NCBI RefSeq assembly: GCF_000220395.1
Contig: NW_004086286.1
Coordinates: 1-27,500, forward strand
Reading direction: 5' to 3'
Source: Ichthyophthirius multifiliis
Lineage: Eukaryota > Ciliophora > Oligohymenophorea > Hymenostomatida
DNA: 27,500 nt
Each line of letters starts with the position of its first letter. Position 1 is the stretch's first letter. This document shows positions 11,707 through 21,418 of the stretch, in pieces. The translations under genes were made by a program, and so were the position numbers. Under the pieces are notes generated by a model that saw only the letters and a program-made list of their open reading frames with translations, was not told where the DNA came from and made no database searches.

Positions 11707-12692
11707 AAAAAGAATCATTGAAAAGCTAATAAAAATTATAATAAATCTTTACATATTTTTTCCACTAAATTATATAGATATAAATAATAAATATAAAATA
11801 TAAAATAAATGAAAACCTTCCAATTAATATTAAGTTAAACCAATTTTTCATTAAGATTTTCTAACAATTAATATTAAAATTTCTTTCTTTCCAAAACTGG
11901 ATAAGTATAGCTACTGAAATTTTTAAACTAAAAGATATCAAAAAATAGTATAATTAAAAAGAAGAAATAAATTTATATAAATAAATACTAAATTATCAAT
12001 AGATCTAACAGCTTAATTTATTAAAACATTGCAATTTTTATAAAATTCTTATTTAACTTAATTTTCTTTTGAATTTCTATCTTCTTCGAAAACCCATTTT
12101 AATTAAAAATCACCATTATTTAAAGGAATGTATATTACATTACTCTTTATCATTTGTAATTATTAGTTTATTATTTATTAACTTGAAGATTTCATTGCGT
12201 CTCCACAACATCTAATTACTTCTTCGAAATTTCTCATTCTTGATTTATAACTATCTAAAACATCATCCACAATAAACTTTATTTGAGAAACTTTATTTAA
12301 TAAATTGTTTAAAGCAGTCTAACAATCTAGCATTTATTTAACATAATCTACGTCTTCTTCGCATACTTGTTTTGTTTTCAATCTTTCTAATGTTGATTGT
12401 TCAATTAATTATAATACTAAATCTAAATCATCTTCGACTAATAAGTTCTTCATTTAATGTTTATATCTATGGCAATATGGACATATTATTTAAAAATATT
12501 AATTCTAACATTCTTCATTTAAACATCTAAATAAAATAAAATAATTAATATTTAAATTTGTTTTTATATTTAATACATTAAACTCATATCTTTTGATAAA
12601 GGACAATTCTTACATCTTGGATAAGGCCTTATCATAGATTTTATATTTTTAATTGTACTTTGTATTTAATCTTCATTAGAATTTACATACAT
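10355..12692 (-). CDS. Zinc-binding protein with a tail built from single-codon microexons
   Basis: Predicted 347 residues from 27 exons. Exon 1 (12577-12692) and exon 2 (11989-12526) encode a Cys/His domain: C27-x2-C30, C40-x4-C45, C54-x2-C57-H-x3-H62, likely binding two zinc ions. A helical region follows. Exon 3 is 11817-11927. From there to 10447 the exons are tiny and all multiples of three: WKKY, HDI, EI, six single codons, TK, three single codons, YKQCIQF, three single codons, ME, a 69-nt exon (10685-10753), E, LIQ, R, WK. The final 93-nt exon (10355-10447) starts QAEQIQQYYEEENRK and ends QLY-TGA. Introns have GT and AG ends and are mostly 43-52 nt. The joined helix KKEIE-E-LIQ-R-WK-QAEQ reads naturally. 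Alternatives: the gene ends at TGA 11715-11717 by reading through exon 3, or the array is intronic. No family recognised. Confidence 0.6.
10447..11816 (-). other. Array of about 24 phase-0 introns separated by microexons
   Basis: On the minus strand the signature AG-exon-GTAAA recurs about every 49 nt. Single-codon exons lie at 11518-11520, 11470-11472, 11423-11425, 11371-11373, 11322-11324, 11273-11275, 11171-11173, 11122-11124, 11069-11071, 10954-10956, 10901-10903, 10853-10855, 10639-10641 and 10539-10541. Six-nt exons lie at 11571-11576, 11217-11222, 10797-10802 and 10485-10490; nine-nt exons at 11627-11635 and 10586-10594. A 12-nt exon (11753-11764) and a 21-nt exon (11004-11024) complete the set. 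Intron lengths in order are 52, 117, 50, 50, 45, 44, 49, 46, 46, 50, 43, 46, 50, 44, 47, 50, 45, 50, 43, 43, 44, 44, 48 and 37. Intron bodies are almost pure A/T, and most G and C lie in the splice dinucleotides or exons. That exons of this size are spliced is inference. Confidence 0.6.
11665..11702. repeat. (TA)n tract inside a long intron of the microexon gene
   Basis: An uninterrupted AT dinucleotide tract sits in the 117-nt intron 11636-11752. It may have lengthened that intron by repeat expansion, since its neighbours are 50-52 nt. Confidence 0.85.
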
Positions 12693-12918
12693 TTATTATT
12701 AATTCTTAAAAAATTTATTTAAAAAAAAATACTTTTAAATACAAATAACAAAAAATAAAAGAAAAATTCAATTTGTTTTAAATAAAAAAAAAAAATATAA
12801 TTTTCAATAATATATATATATATGTAAAATAATATATGTAAATATAAATTTTATATATAAATATATATATATATATATATAATATTTTATTATATATATA
12901 AATATTTTTATATTATTA
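12693..12918. repeat. TA-rich spacer between NSF and the zinc-binding gene
   Basis: A short gap of TA and TATATT tracts (about 12808-12905). It must hold the 3' end of NSF and the promoter of the downstream minus-strand gene. No specific element is visible. Confidence 0.7.
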
Positions 12919-15199
12919 TCAAGAGATTAAATCAAAAGCTTCTGCGAAATTTATTTATGTCGGATTTTTATGTTCAGTTATGACCATATCAATAATCATA
13001 AGTAATTTTTTAATTCCAATTCTTTCAACTCCAACTGCCATATTTCTATTAATTCCAAATTATTCAAGAACATTACCTACTTCTAAACTATCCAAAAGTG
13101 GAATATTAACAACCATATTAAAGCATTAAGTAAGTTCTAAATTTTTTAAAAGATCTGCTTACGAAGAAGTAGCTATAACAAGTAACTTACATTATTCTTT
13201 TTCCGGAATTTTTTTAATCAAAACTAAAAGTGCTTATAAAATGCTATTTGAAAATCTAGGTCCTATATCCACATATTCAATTAATCTTTCCAATTCATCT
13301 AGTATAATACATGCTTATTTTGACCTATAAGCCATATTAAAGATAGTTACTAAGCTATTTATTTTCGCAAACTCGCTCATGCCTACAAAATCTCCCGGAG
13401 AAATGATTTTTATATAAGTTAAATCCGAGCTAATACCCACATGAGCTGCTATAGAAGTTTTCCCACTTCCAGTCAACCCATCTAGTAAAATCGAATGAAT
13501 TTATGTATTTTTCGAATGCTTAATATATTATACTGAGCTCATTAGTTTTTTATAAATTTTCTAATAAGAACTTCCATAATCAATCAATTTTTAACGTGTA
13601 TAAATTTAAAATTAATCTAAATCAATTCCAAAGTCAGGTTTTATTTCTTCCAAAGCTTTCTTAAAATCATCTATACTAACAATAACTTCCGCATTTAAAT
13701 TGTCTTTAGAAAAATCCATAATATCATGCACTCTATTAAAAGCGAATGAAGTAGCATCTTTGACTACTTATTCAATTTCTGCTCCTGTATAATTTTTTGT
13801 TTAAGAAACAAGATCGTGTAAATCTACAGATTTGTCAATTACATTATTCTTATACATATTCGCTGTGTGTATTTTGAATATATCATATCTTCCCTATTCA
13901 TTTGGCAACCCGATTTCTATATGAATTTCGAACCTCCCTGATCTCAAAATTGCTTTATCGATTAGTTCCTTCATATTAGTCATACCTATAACCAATATAT
14001 TATTAAGACTTTCCGCCCCATCTATCATTGTTAATAATTAATTCACAATTTTATCACCTACTTCTCCCGATGTGGAACTTGTGGAACCTCTCTTCCTGCA
14101 TATAGCATCCATTTCATCAAATATAATTACGTGTAAAGGACTTTAATCACCTTTTTCAATTTCATCTTTGCGTGCATCTGCGAATAATTCTCTTATATTT
14201 TCTTCTGCTTTTCCTACATATTGACTTAGAATAGAAGGTCCATTTACGATCTTAGGCTTTACAGAATTCAATACATTTGCTAATTAACGAGCTATTAAGG
14301 TTTTACCACAACCCGGAGGTCCAAACAAAAGTACACCTTTTGCATGTTTTATACCATATTTTTTTAAAGTTGAAGGAGGAAAACGTCTAGAGGCAAATGC
14401 TCTTCTGAATATATTTGCAAGTTCTTCATCTAAACCACCTATTCCTAAATCTTCAAATTTAAAATTCGAATCTATAATTGACTGATTATTATTATAAATA
14501 ATTTTTATTTTAAATTTTTTTTTTATTTTATTACTCTCGCTTTATTTCCTACTGACTTTAATTTCATATATTATTATTATTTTACTAAAAATTAAATACG
14601 TGTTTCATCATTTATTGTTCCTTATTATAGTTGCTTTATTTTTGTTTTTACACCTAAATCCATAAATGATATTGAATTGCATTTACATTAAAGAATTATT
14701 CCTTCATAATCTGTGAGAACTATTTATCCATTTTTAAAAAATTATCCAGAAAATTATTTGCGGAAAGTTATTTCTAATTTCTCGTCATCAATTTCTAAAC
14801 TGTTTTGGACTTTTTATACTAAATCGAGTTCTAATTATATATTAATTAAATGAAACTCAGAATCTTTTGGAATTGTATAAAGACCAATAGCTATTTTTTA
14901 TATATATTTATTATTTAATTTTTATTTAATAATTTACTTATGCTATCAGTTAAACCTATTTTTAGTACTTATCTTGCCATTCTATTTAAACCTATTTAAT
15001 TTTATGAAAAATCATTCGATTAGGCCAATGTGAATACATATGAGTTTATTTCCACGTATATTGGTTTTACAAAAGTATTATTTTTCAAAAATAAATCGTA
15101 AACTTCTCGTGAACAATACACATAACCAGAAAGTGCTTGCTCGTTTGTTTTTAAATTAGCAGGTGAAAGATTATTTATATGGAATTATTATGGTTACAT
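12919..15199 (-). CDS. NSF: N-ethylmaleimide-sensitive factor (NSF/Sec18), SNARE-disassembling AAA ATPase
   Basis: NSF is a hexameric AAA+ ATPase that, with SNAPs, disassembles SNARE complexes after membrane fusion. Exons are 14938-15199, 14535-14890 and 12919-14481, with introns of 47 and 53 nt, giving 726 residues, close to the usual 740-750. The N domain is recognisable, with [15 protein letters not shown] and the [14 protein letters not shown] strand. D1 starts at [13 protein letters not shown], has P-loop GPPGCGKT, Walker [10 protein letters not shown] and second-region-of-homology [10 protein letters not shown]2 has P-loop GLTGSGKT, Walker [10 protein letters not shown] and the highly conserved [19 protein letters not shown], and ends WG-like [11 protein letters not shown] before TGA. 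The D2 P-loop differs from GPPHSGKT of animal NSF but keeps GKT. The upstream ATG at 15199 fits the family start. A complete, confident gene. Confidence 0.96.
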
Positions 15200-16101
15200 T
15201 TTTTATATGTTTATATATGTATATTTTTTTATTTGTATATATATAAATTTTGTTTTTATTTTATTTTAATTTTTTTCTTTTATTATTCTATCTATGTTTT
15301 GATCTTATTTTTATTTATATAATTATATTTATTATAAATAAATATATTAATATTTATAAATTTTTATGATTATTTTATTAATTTCTAAATACATTATTTA
15401 ATTTAATAAAAAAAAATTATAAAAAAATAAATTAAAATAAAAAAAAATATATTTAATCATGTATAAATTTTTTTTATATATTCAAAAAAAAAATTGTATG
15501 TATATTTATTTTTCTAAGATAGATTTATAAAATTCTAAAACAAATTATAAATTTGTTATTAATAAAAAGAGTAACTTTGTATAAATATTTTAAATATAAC
15601 AATTATATATTATAAATAAAATTAAAATTAGGTTTATATTTAAAATATAAAAAAAATAAATATTTTTTTAAAAAAAAATAGATATATAAATAATATATAT
15701 TTATATATTAAAATATAAAAATTATATAATTTTATTTATATTAATATATTAATATATATAAATAAATATTTATTTACATATTTTTTATTTTTATTTTGTT
15801 TTGTAATTTTTTATATTAAAATAATTAATATAAATATATTAAATTAATTATTTACTTTTTAAATATTTTTACATTTTTTTTTATTTTTAATAATTTTTTT
15901 TCTTTTTTTATTTTTTTATATTATATATAAATTTACTATTTAAAAATATTTTTTAATTAATAATATTTATAATTTTTAAATTTTGCTTTGAAAATATTTT
16001 TTAGTTAAATATTTACATAATTTTTATACTTATAAATATAAAATATTTTTTTTAATTTAAAAAAAAGTAAATATATAAATATGTAATTAATTTATTATAC
16101 T
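15200..16101. other. Intergenic AT-rich stretch upstream of NSF
   Basis: About 900 bp of almost pure A/T with TATATA tracts, including 15660-15770. It presumably carries the NSF promoter and the BolA 3' region. I see no gene or RNA. Confidence 0.7.
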
Positions 16102-16461
16102 TCATTATTAATTTTTTAATCTATCCTTCTTTTATCCTCCCATACAATTTGGAGATTCAGATACAAAATTATCTTATTTCCATTACTCTGGTGTTTTTGT
16201 AGTCATTGAAAGTGCATGAAGTCCTTATTTGAATTCATCTTAAAGAATTTAATATACTTTTTAATGTTAACCTATCATTGAAATTCCCTAAAATTAATCA
16301 GAAACAATTACTAATTTGAAATGTGTTTCTGAATTTTTCGGTACACTATGCTTATGAGACTCATTTTCAATTTAAAAATGTACCGGATTTAGTTAACTTT
16401 TTATTTTAGAAGTTATTATATTTTTAATGGAAAAACTATGCCTTATTAATTTATTTAACAT
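16102..16461 (-). CDS. BolA-family protein, probably mitochondrial (BolA1-like)
   Basis: A single exon encodes 119 residues. BolA proteins partner with monothiol glutaredoxins in iron-sulfur cluster handling. The fold is clear: LNPVHFQIENESHKHS, then SETHFKLVIVSDQFQG, the helix QHQKVYQILQDEF, and the conserved end HALSMTTKTPEQW. The His of HFKLVIVSD is the usual ligand position. The roughly 20 residues before the domain are basic and hydroxylated (MLNKLIRHSFSIKNIITSK) and resemble a mitochondrial presequence, which suggests the BolA1 branch rather than cytosolic BolA2. The tail ends QKKDRLKNQQ before TGA at 16102-16104. No intron is needed. Its neighbours are unrelated. Confidence 0.93.
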
Positions 16462-16739
16462 TTTTTTTTAGTTATTTCAATAAATATATATATAAAAAAA
16501 AAAAAAAAAAAATTAATAACATTTTTTTTAATAATTATTTTATATAATTAATTTTTTATATAATATTAAAGATTATAATAATATAAAATATTTTTTTTTT
16601 TCTTTTGTATCAGTATATTCTATACATTCATTATTTAAATGAATTCATATAGACTCTTTAATATAATTAATTCATTTTCCTAATTTTTAAAAAACACAAA
16701 CTGAATCCTATAATTTTGTACAAAATGTATCTGTGTCAC

Positions 16740-17040
16740 TTTCTTAGAAGAAAATTTTCTCTTAGGTTTATCTTCATATTCCACCCACCATTATAATATG
16801 AAATAAGATTTCTATCTAAAAATGAAGTACATCCATATTATAAAGTTTTAAATTACCTGTCTTGATTAACAAGTACTTAAATAGTTTTGTACAAAAATAA
16901 TAGATTTCCACAATATCATCTAAATTTTTTTCTTTTTTCAAATCTCATAAATTTACGTTATGTTTATCTTCTTTATTCTAAGAGCATTCACCTTATATAA
17001 GTATGAAGCAAGTCTTTTGTCTTGAGAAAACAAGGAGAGA
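16740..17040 (-). pseudogene. ARPC3-like (Arp2/3 complex p21) gene remnant
   Basis: G/C is higher here than in the flanks, and short protein-like patches fall in different frames. The best patch reads NLDDIVEIYYFCTKLFKY then LLIKT; a 41-nt GT-AG intron (16816-16856) joins it to DRNLISYY. This resembles the ARPC3 segment [22 protein letters not shown] and its following ADRTLIYI. A downstream patch QWWVEYEDKPKRKF resembles the ARPC3 end KWWTCFVKRQF. The frame has a TGA at 16945-16947 just upstream of the best patch, and the two matching patches are in different frames with the middle of the family missing. It therefore looks decayed rather than merely spliced. The family call is from memory and by eye, and low in confidence. 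Confidence 0.3.
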
Positions 17041-17059
17041 ATTTAAAATATTTTGTATT

Positions 17060-18325
17060 CTTAATATTTTAAATTAAATTTATTTTAATTATTTAATTTT
17101 TTATATTTAGAATTTATATTAATTTATTTATTTTTCTATAAAGATATATTATTTTTTATTTTATATAATTAATATCAAAATTTATTTACTATATTGCATT
17201 AGTTAATCTTTAGCTTTATAATTTTATATTTAAATAAAATAATATTATTTTAATGAAATTTTCTTGTGATATGGTAATTTTAAATTATATTTTATAAATA
17301 AATTCGATTCTATTTTTACTATATAAGCTAAAAAATGATATTATTTTATTTAAAAAAAAAAAAATTATTAAAAATAAATATAATATATATATATTTTTTA
17401 TTATATAATTTTTATAAATTAATTATGCAAGTTTACAAAATAAAATATTTAATTTTATTATATTTTTCAATTATTTATATATTAAAATAATTAACTAAAT
17501 AAATAATTATAATAAATTAATATTAAATATATTTATTTTCTTAATAAATTAATTGAATTTTACTAATTATTTTATTACTTTAATTAATAATTTGAATAAA
17601 ATAAAATTTAATTACATATTTATTTTAATTAAATATTTTTATATTAAAATATTATTATAAATTTAATAGTTTAAAAATAAATTTTCTTTTTATATTTAAA
17701 CTAATAAAAAATATCATATAAAGAAAATTAATTTAATTTTTACAAAATTAAATAAATCAATATATTTAATTATTAATTTTTTGACAATAAATTCTTATTT
17801 TTTTTTAATATATAATTGCAAAATATATAGTTTTTATAAATTTAATTTTATTTTTAAAAATTCAATTATTATTAAAATTAATCTTATTTTAATTATAAAC
17901 TTGTTTTTTATTAAAATAAAATAAAAAACAATAAAAATAATCAGAATATATCGAAAATTAATTGAATTTAATTTTTTATTATATAATGTGTTGATATATT
18001 TTAATTTAAAAACATAAATTATAAAAATATTGTATTAATTTATTATTTAAAAAACAATATGATTTTTTTTAAATGTATATATAATATATTTTATAAAATA
18101 TATTGATAATATTTTTTCTTTTTGCAAAAGAAAAAAATTTGAAAGTTCAAATAAAATTTTTCATTTTATTTTTAAAAAGTAAAAATAGAAATTGTTTAAA
18201 AAAAAATAATACTCAAACATTTTTTAAAATTATAAACAAAGAAAAAAATTTATATAAAAATACATTTAAATAGATAATATAAAATAAAAAAAAGATATAT
18301 ATATTAAAAAAAAATATAAAAAAAT
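17060..18325. other. Intergenic AT-rich stretch upstream of AP-4 mu
   Basis: About 1.27 kb of nearly pure A/T without recognisable coding or RNA features. It should contain the AP-4 mu promoter. I see no specific element. Confidence 0.7.
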
Positions 18326-19700
18326 ATGATATCTCAACTATTCATTCTTTCAGCAAGAGGTGATATAATAATAAACAGAGATTTCCGTTCTGATCTCATC
18401 AAAACAACCCATGAGCAATTTTACAGACACGTAAAATTATCGAAAGGAGATTGTGAACCATTATTTAACATAGATGGCATAAATTTTAGTTATATAAAAC
18501 GTTCAGGTTTATACATAGTAGCCACTTCCAGATTTGACAACTGTCCTTCTATTTTATTAGAAATCCTAAATCGAGTATGTGTAATAATAAAAGATTTTTG
18601 TGGATTATTTAGTGAAGAGGCAATAAGAAAGAATTTTGTTTTAATATATGAATTATTAGATGAAATCACAGACTTCGGTTATCCCTAGCTTCTCTCAACT
18701 GAACAAGTAAAACCTTTAATTGCAAATGAACCTGTAGTAATAAAAAAAGAAATGGTACCTTCAATAAACAGTACTTTTGGAACTATTTTTAAATCCTAAA
18801 CAATAAATTCTAATGCAACTAAAGCACCTGTATCTTAAGACAAAAAGAAAAATGAAATATTTGTAGATGTCTTTGAAAAAATCAGTGTTCTTTTTAACGT
18901 TTCTGGTTATGTTATTAATTCTTCAATCGAAGGTTGCATTTAAATGAAATCCTATTTATAAGGAAATCCAGCTTTAAAATTAGCTTTAAACGAAGATTTA
19001 ATTGTATTTATTAATATTAAATAAATAAAAAATATTAATTTCTTTAATATAATATATTTAAAAAAAAAATAAGATTGGAAGAGGAAAAATAGGAAAAGTA
19101 GTATTAGATGATTGCAATTTTCATGAAAGTGTAAATACATCGGAATTCGATATTAACAGAACATTAAGAATATAGCCTCCAGATGGTGAATTTATTGCAA
19201 TGAATTATAGAATAACAAGTGAGTTTTAACCACCTTTTAAAATTTATCCAATTATTGAAGAAGTTTCAAATTATAGACTTGAACTACATTTAAGGATTAA
19301 AGCTTGCTTTCCAAAAGAAGTGACTGCAACTTATGTTAATTTGAGTTTCCCAATGCCTAAATAAGCATCTAATATAACAAACGAGCTTGGAAAAAATTAA
19401 GTAAACTAAAATATTGATATTGAAAACAAAAACGGAACCAAAATCGTAAAATGGAATATTAAAAAATTCAAAGGAGACACAGAATAAAGTCTTATTTCGA
19501 AAATCACACTTCAAAGTAATGCAAATGCATATATGGCAAGAAAAGAAATAGGACCTGTGAATGTCGTTTTTGATATTCCGATGTACAATGTGTCTAATTT
19601 ATAAATTAAATATTTAAGAATTGAAGAAAAGGAAAAAACTAATCCTTTTAGGTGGGTAAGATTCATAACTTAATCATCTTCATATGTTTGTAGAATTTGA
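18326..19700 (+). CDS. AP4M1: AP-4 complex mu (medium) subunit
   Basis: The mu subunit of the AP-4 adaptor recognises Tyr-based sorting signals during export from the trans-Golgi network. Exons 18326-19003 and 19074-19700, joined by a 70-nt GT-AG intron, encode 434 residues; the human protein is 453. The longin domain starts MISQLFILSARGDIIINRDF, followed by SGLYIVATSRFDNCPS and RKNFVLIYELLDEITDFGYP. After a short linker the mu-homology domain starts KKNEIFVDVFEKISVLFNVSG, continues LRIQPPDGEFIAMNYRIT, and ends PFRWVRFITQSSSYVCRI before TGA. The final pattern RWVRxxxxSxxYxxRI is diagnostic of mu chains. MISQ...SxxGD and the closing residues resemble AP-4 more than AP-1/2/3. The intron sits after residue 226. 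Confidence 0.94.
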
Positions 19701-19819
19701 TTCATTAATTTTTTATAATTATATTTTTTTTTTTGTATTAAAATATTAATTTTTTATGTGGTTTTATTTGTGTTTTAACAAAAAAAAATTTATCTTTTCC
19801 TTTTTATTTTTTTAATGCA

Positions 19820-20560
19820 TTTAAGGATCCTATACAATAATTATTAAACTCCTTTAACAAAAGAGTTTAAAATTAATCAAATTAAATGAAGCCAAAACAA
19901 GAGTTTATAATTGAAATTCTTTTACTTATATAGCTTATTTAGGGAAGCTCAATTCAACTACATTCATTGGTAAAGAATAATCTATCTTAAAAAAGTCAAT
20001 TAATAATTTTATTATTAAAATTTCTTGTAATTTTCCTAAACTAAGTTGCCTGAAAACAGGGTTGATCTCCATCTAATTTAAAACATAGTAAATTATCTAA
20101 ATTCTCGGTTTATGAGGTTTATATTTTATTATCAAACTCTTAGAAAATAATGATTTTAATTATTGCTTAAAAAAATATCGAATACATTCATTCAGATTAA
20201 TTATTAAGGTTATAAAGCCACTACACTAAAAACTCTGATGAAAATCCAGTTGAATTTGCTGAAAAGAAAAAAATCTGTAAACTAATAAATGGATTATAGC
20301 TATTGAATAAATTAGTATTACTGATGAAGACTATAAAAGTAATCTATAAAATTAAATTAATAAATTATGGAAAATATTTAACTATGATTTTGAAAAAAAT
20401 GTACTTGTTGGATTGATTATGAATTAATAAAGTTGAACTTTTTTCAATGCAAAATAAATAGTTAAAATTAAACATATTAAGAAGATATAGCTTTTAAATG
20501 AAAGCTGAATTAACTTTATGTAAAAATGGCTAATTTTTTTAAAGAATTAGTATTAAATCA
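19820..20560 (+). pseudogene. Decayed coding region downstream of AP-4 mu
   Basis: Protein-like patches occur in more than one frame of the + strand. One frame near 19880-20110 reads NEAKTRVYN, then a TGA, then NSFTYIAYLGKLNSTTF and onward to another TGA. A later patch near 20280-20430 in another frame reads NKWIIAIEQISITDEDYK and EKNVLVGLIMNQQ. G/C is above the intergenic background. No splice scheme I tried joins the patches into one open frame without TGA. It is either a gene remnant or a real gene with introns I cannot place. I do not recognise the family. Confidence 0.35.
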
Positions 20561-21418
20561 TTAAAAATACTATTAAGACAAAAAACAGATATTTTATTTT
20601 TATTATTTTTAAATTTATATTTTATACTATTCTTATTGGTTTTAATTATATAATGTTAATATATATAAAAGATTTTTTTATTTTTTATTAAAATCTTATT
20701 ATGAAAATTTTAAAGAAAAATATGAAATGTTAAAATATTTTTCAAACTTTAGTAATAAAGTTATTTAAAATATATTTTATATAATATGATAATATAATTA
20801 TATAAAATAATATAAATTATAATAAAATAATTATAAGATTTTAAAATAAAATTTATTAGAATAAATTTAACTAAATATATTAGAATAAATTTAACTAAAA
20901 TAAATATTGTTCAGAATATGTATTATTCTTTTTATTTTTGATTCAAAAAAAACTTTATTTATTATTACCATATAAAGAAATGATAATAATATTTAATTAT
21001 TTTTACTTTTTTAAAAAATTCATATGATTGCAAAATTTCATAATATTAATAAGACTTTAGTTTATAAAAATAATTATTAGAATTTTTTTTAATTTAATAT
21101 TTTGTATTATCTAAATTATTATTTTTATGTTATAATTAAATTTTTAATTAAACTTATAATTTAATAAAAGAAAATAAAATAAAATAAAAAAACAAGATAT
21201 TAAACTTAAAGTTTATTTTTATTATAAATATCATAAATAAATAAAATATTTCTTTATTTATATAATAAATAAATAATTAAGTTAAAAATTATATATATTT
21301 TTAATAAAAAACTCAAATAAATAAATAAATTCATTATTTAACTTTATTTTATTTTAAAAAAAAAAAACAAACATAAAAAAAAATTATATAAAAAAAATAT
21401 AAATTAAAATATAAAATA
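20561..21418. other. Intergenic AT-rich stretch
   Basis: Nearly pure A/T, with a direct repeat of TTAGAATAAATTTAACTAA near 20857-20898. It presumably carries the promoter of the large downstream gene. I see no gene. Confidence 0.65.

Noticed and set aside
18952-19514. Two minus-strand frames inside the AP-4 mu gene
   Set aside because: Antisense shadows of a conserved gene.
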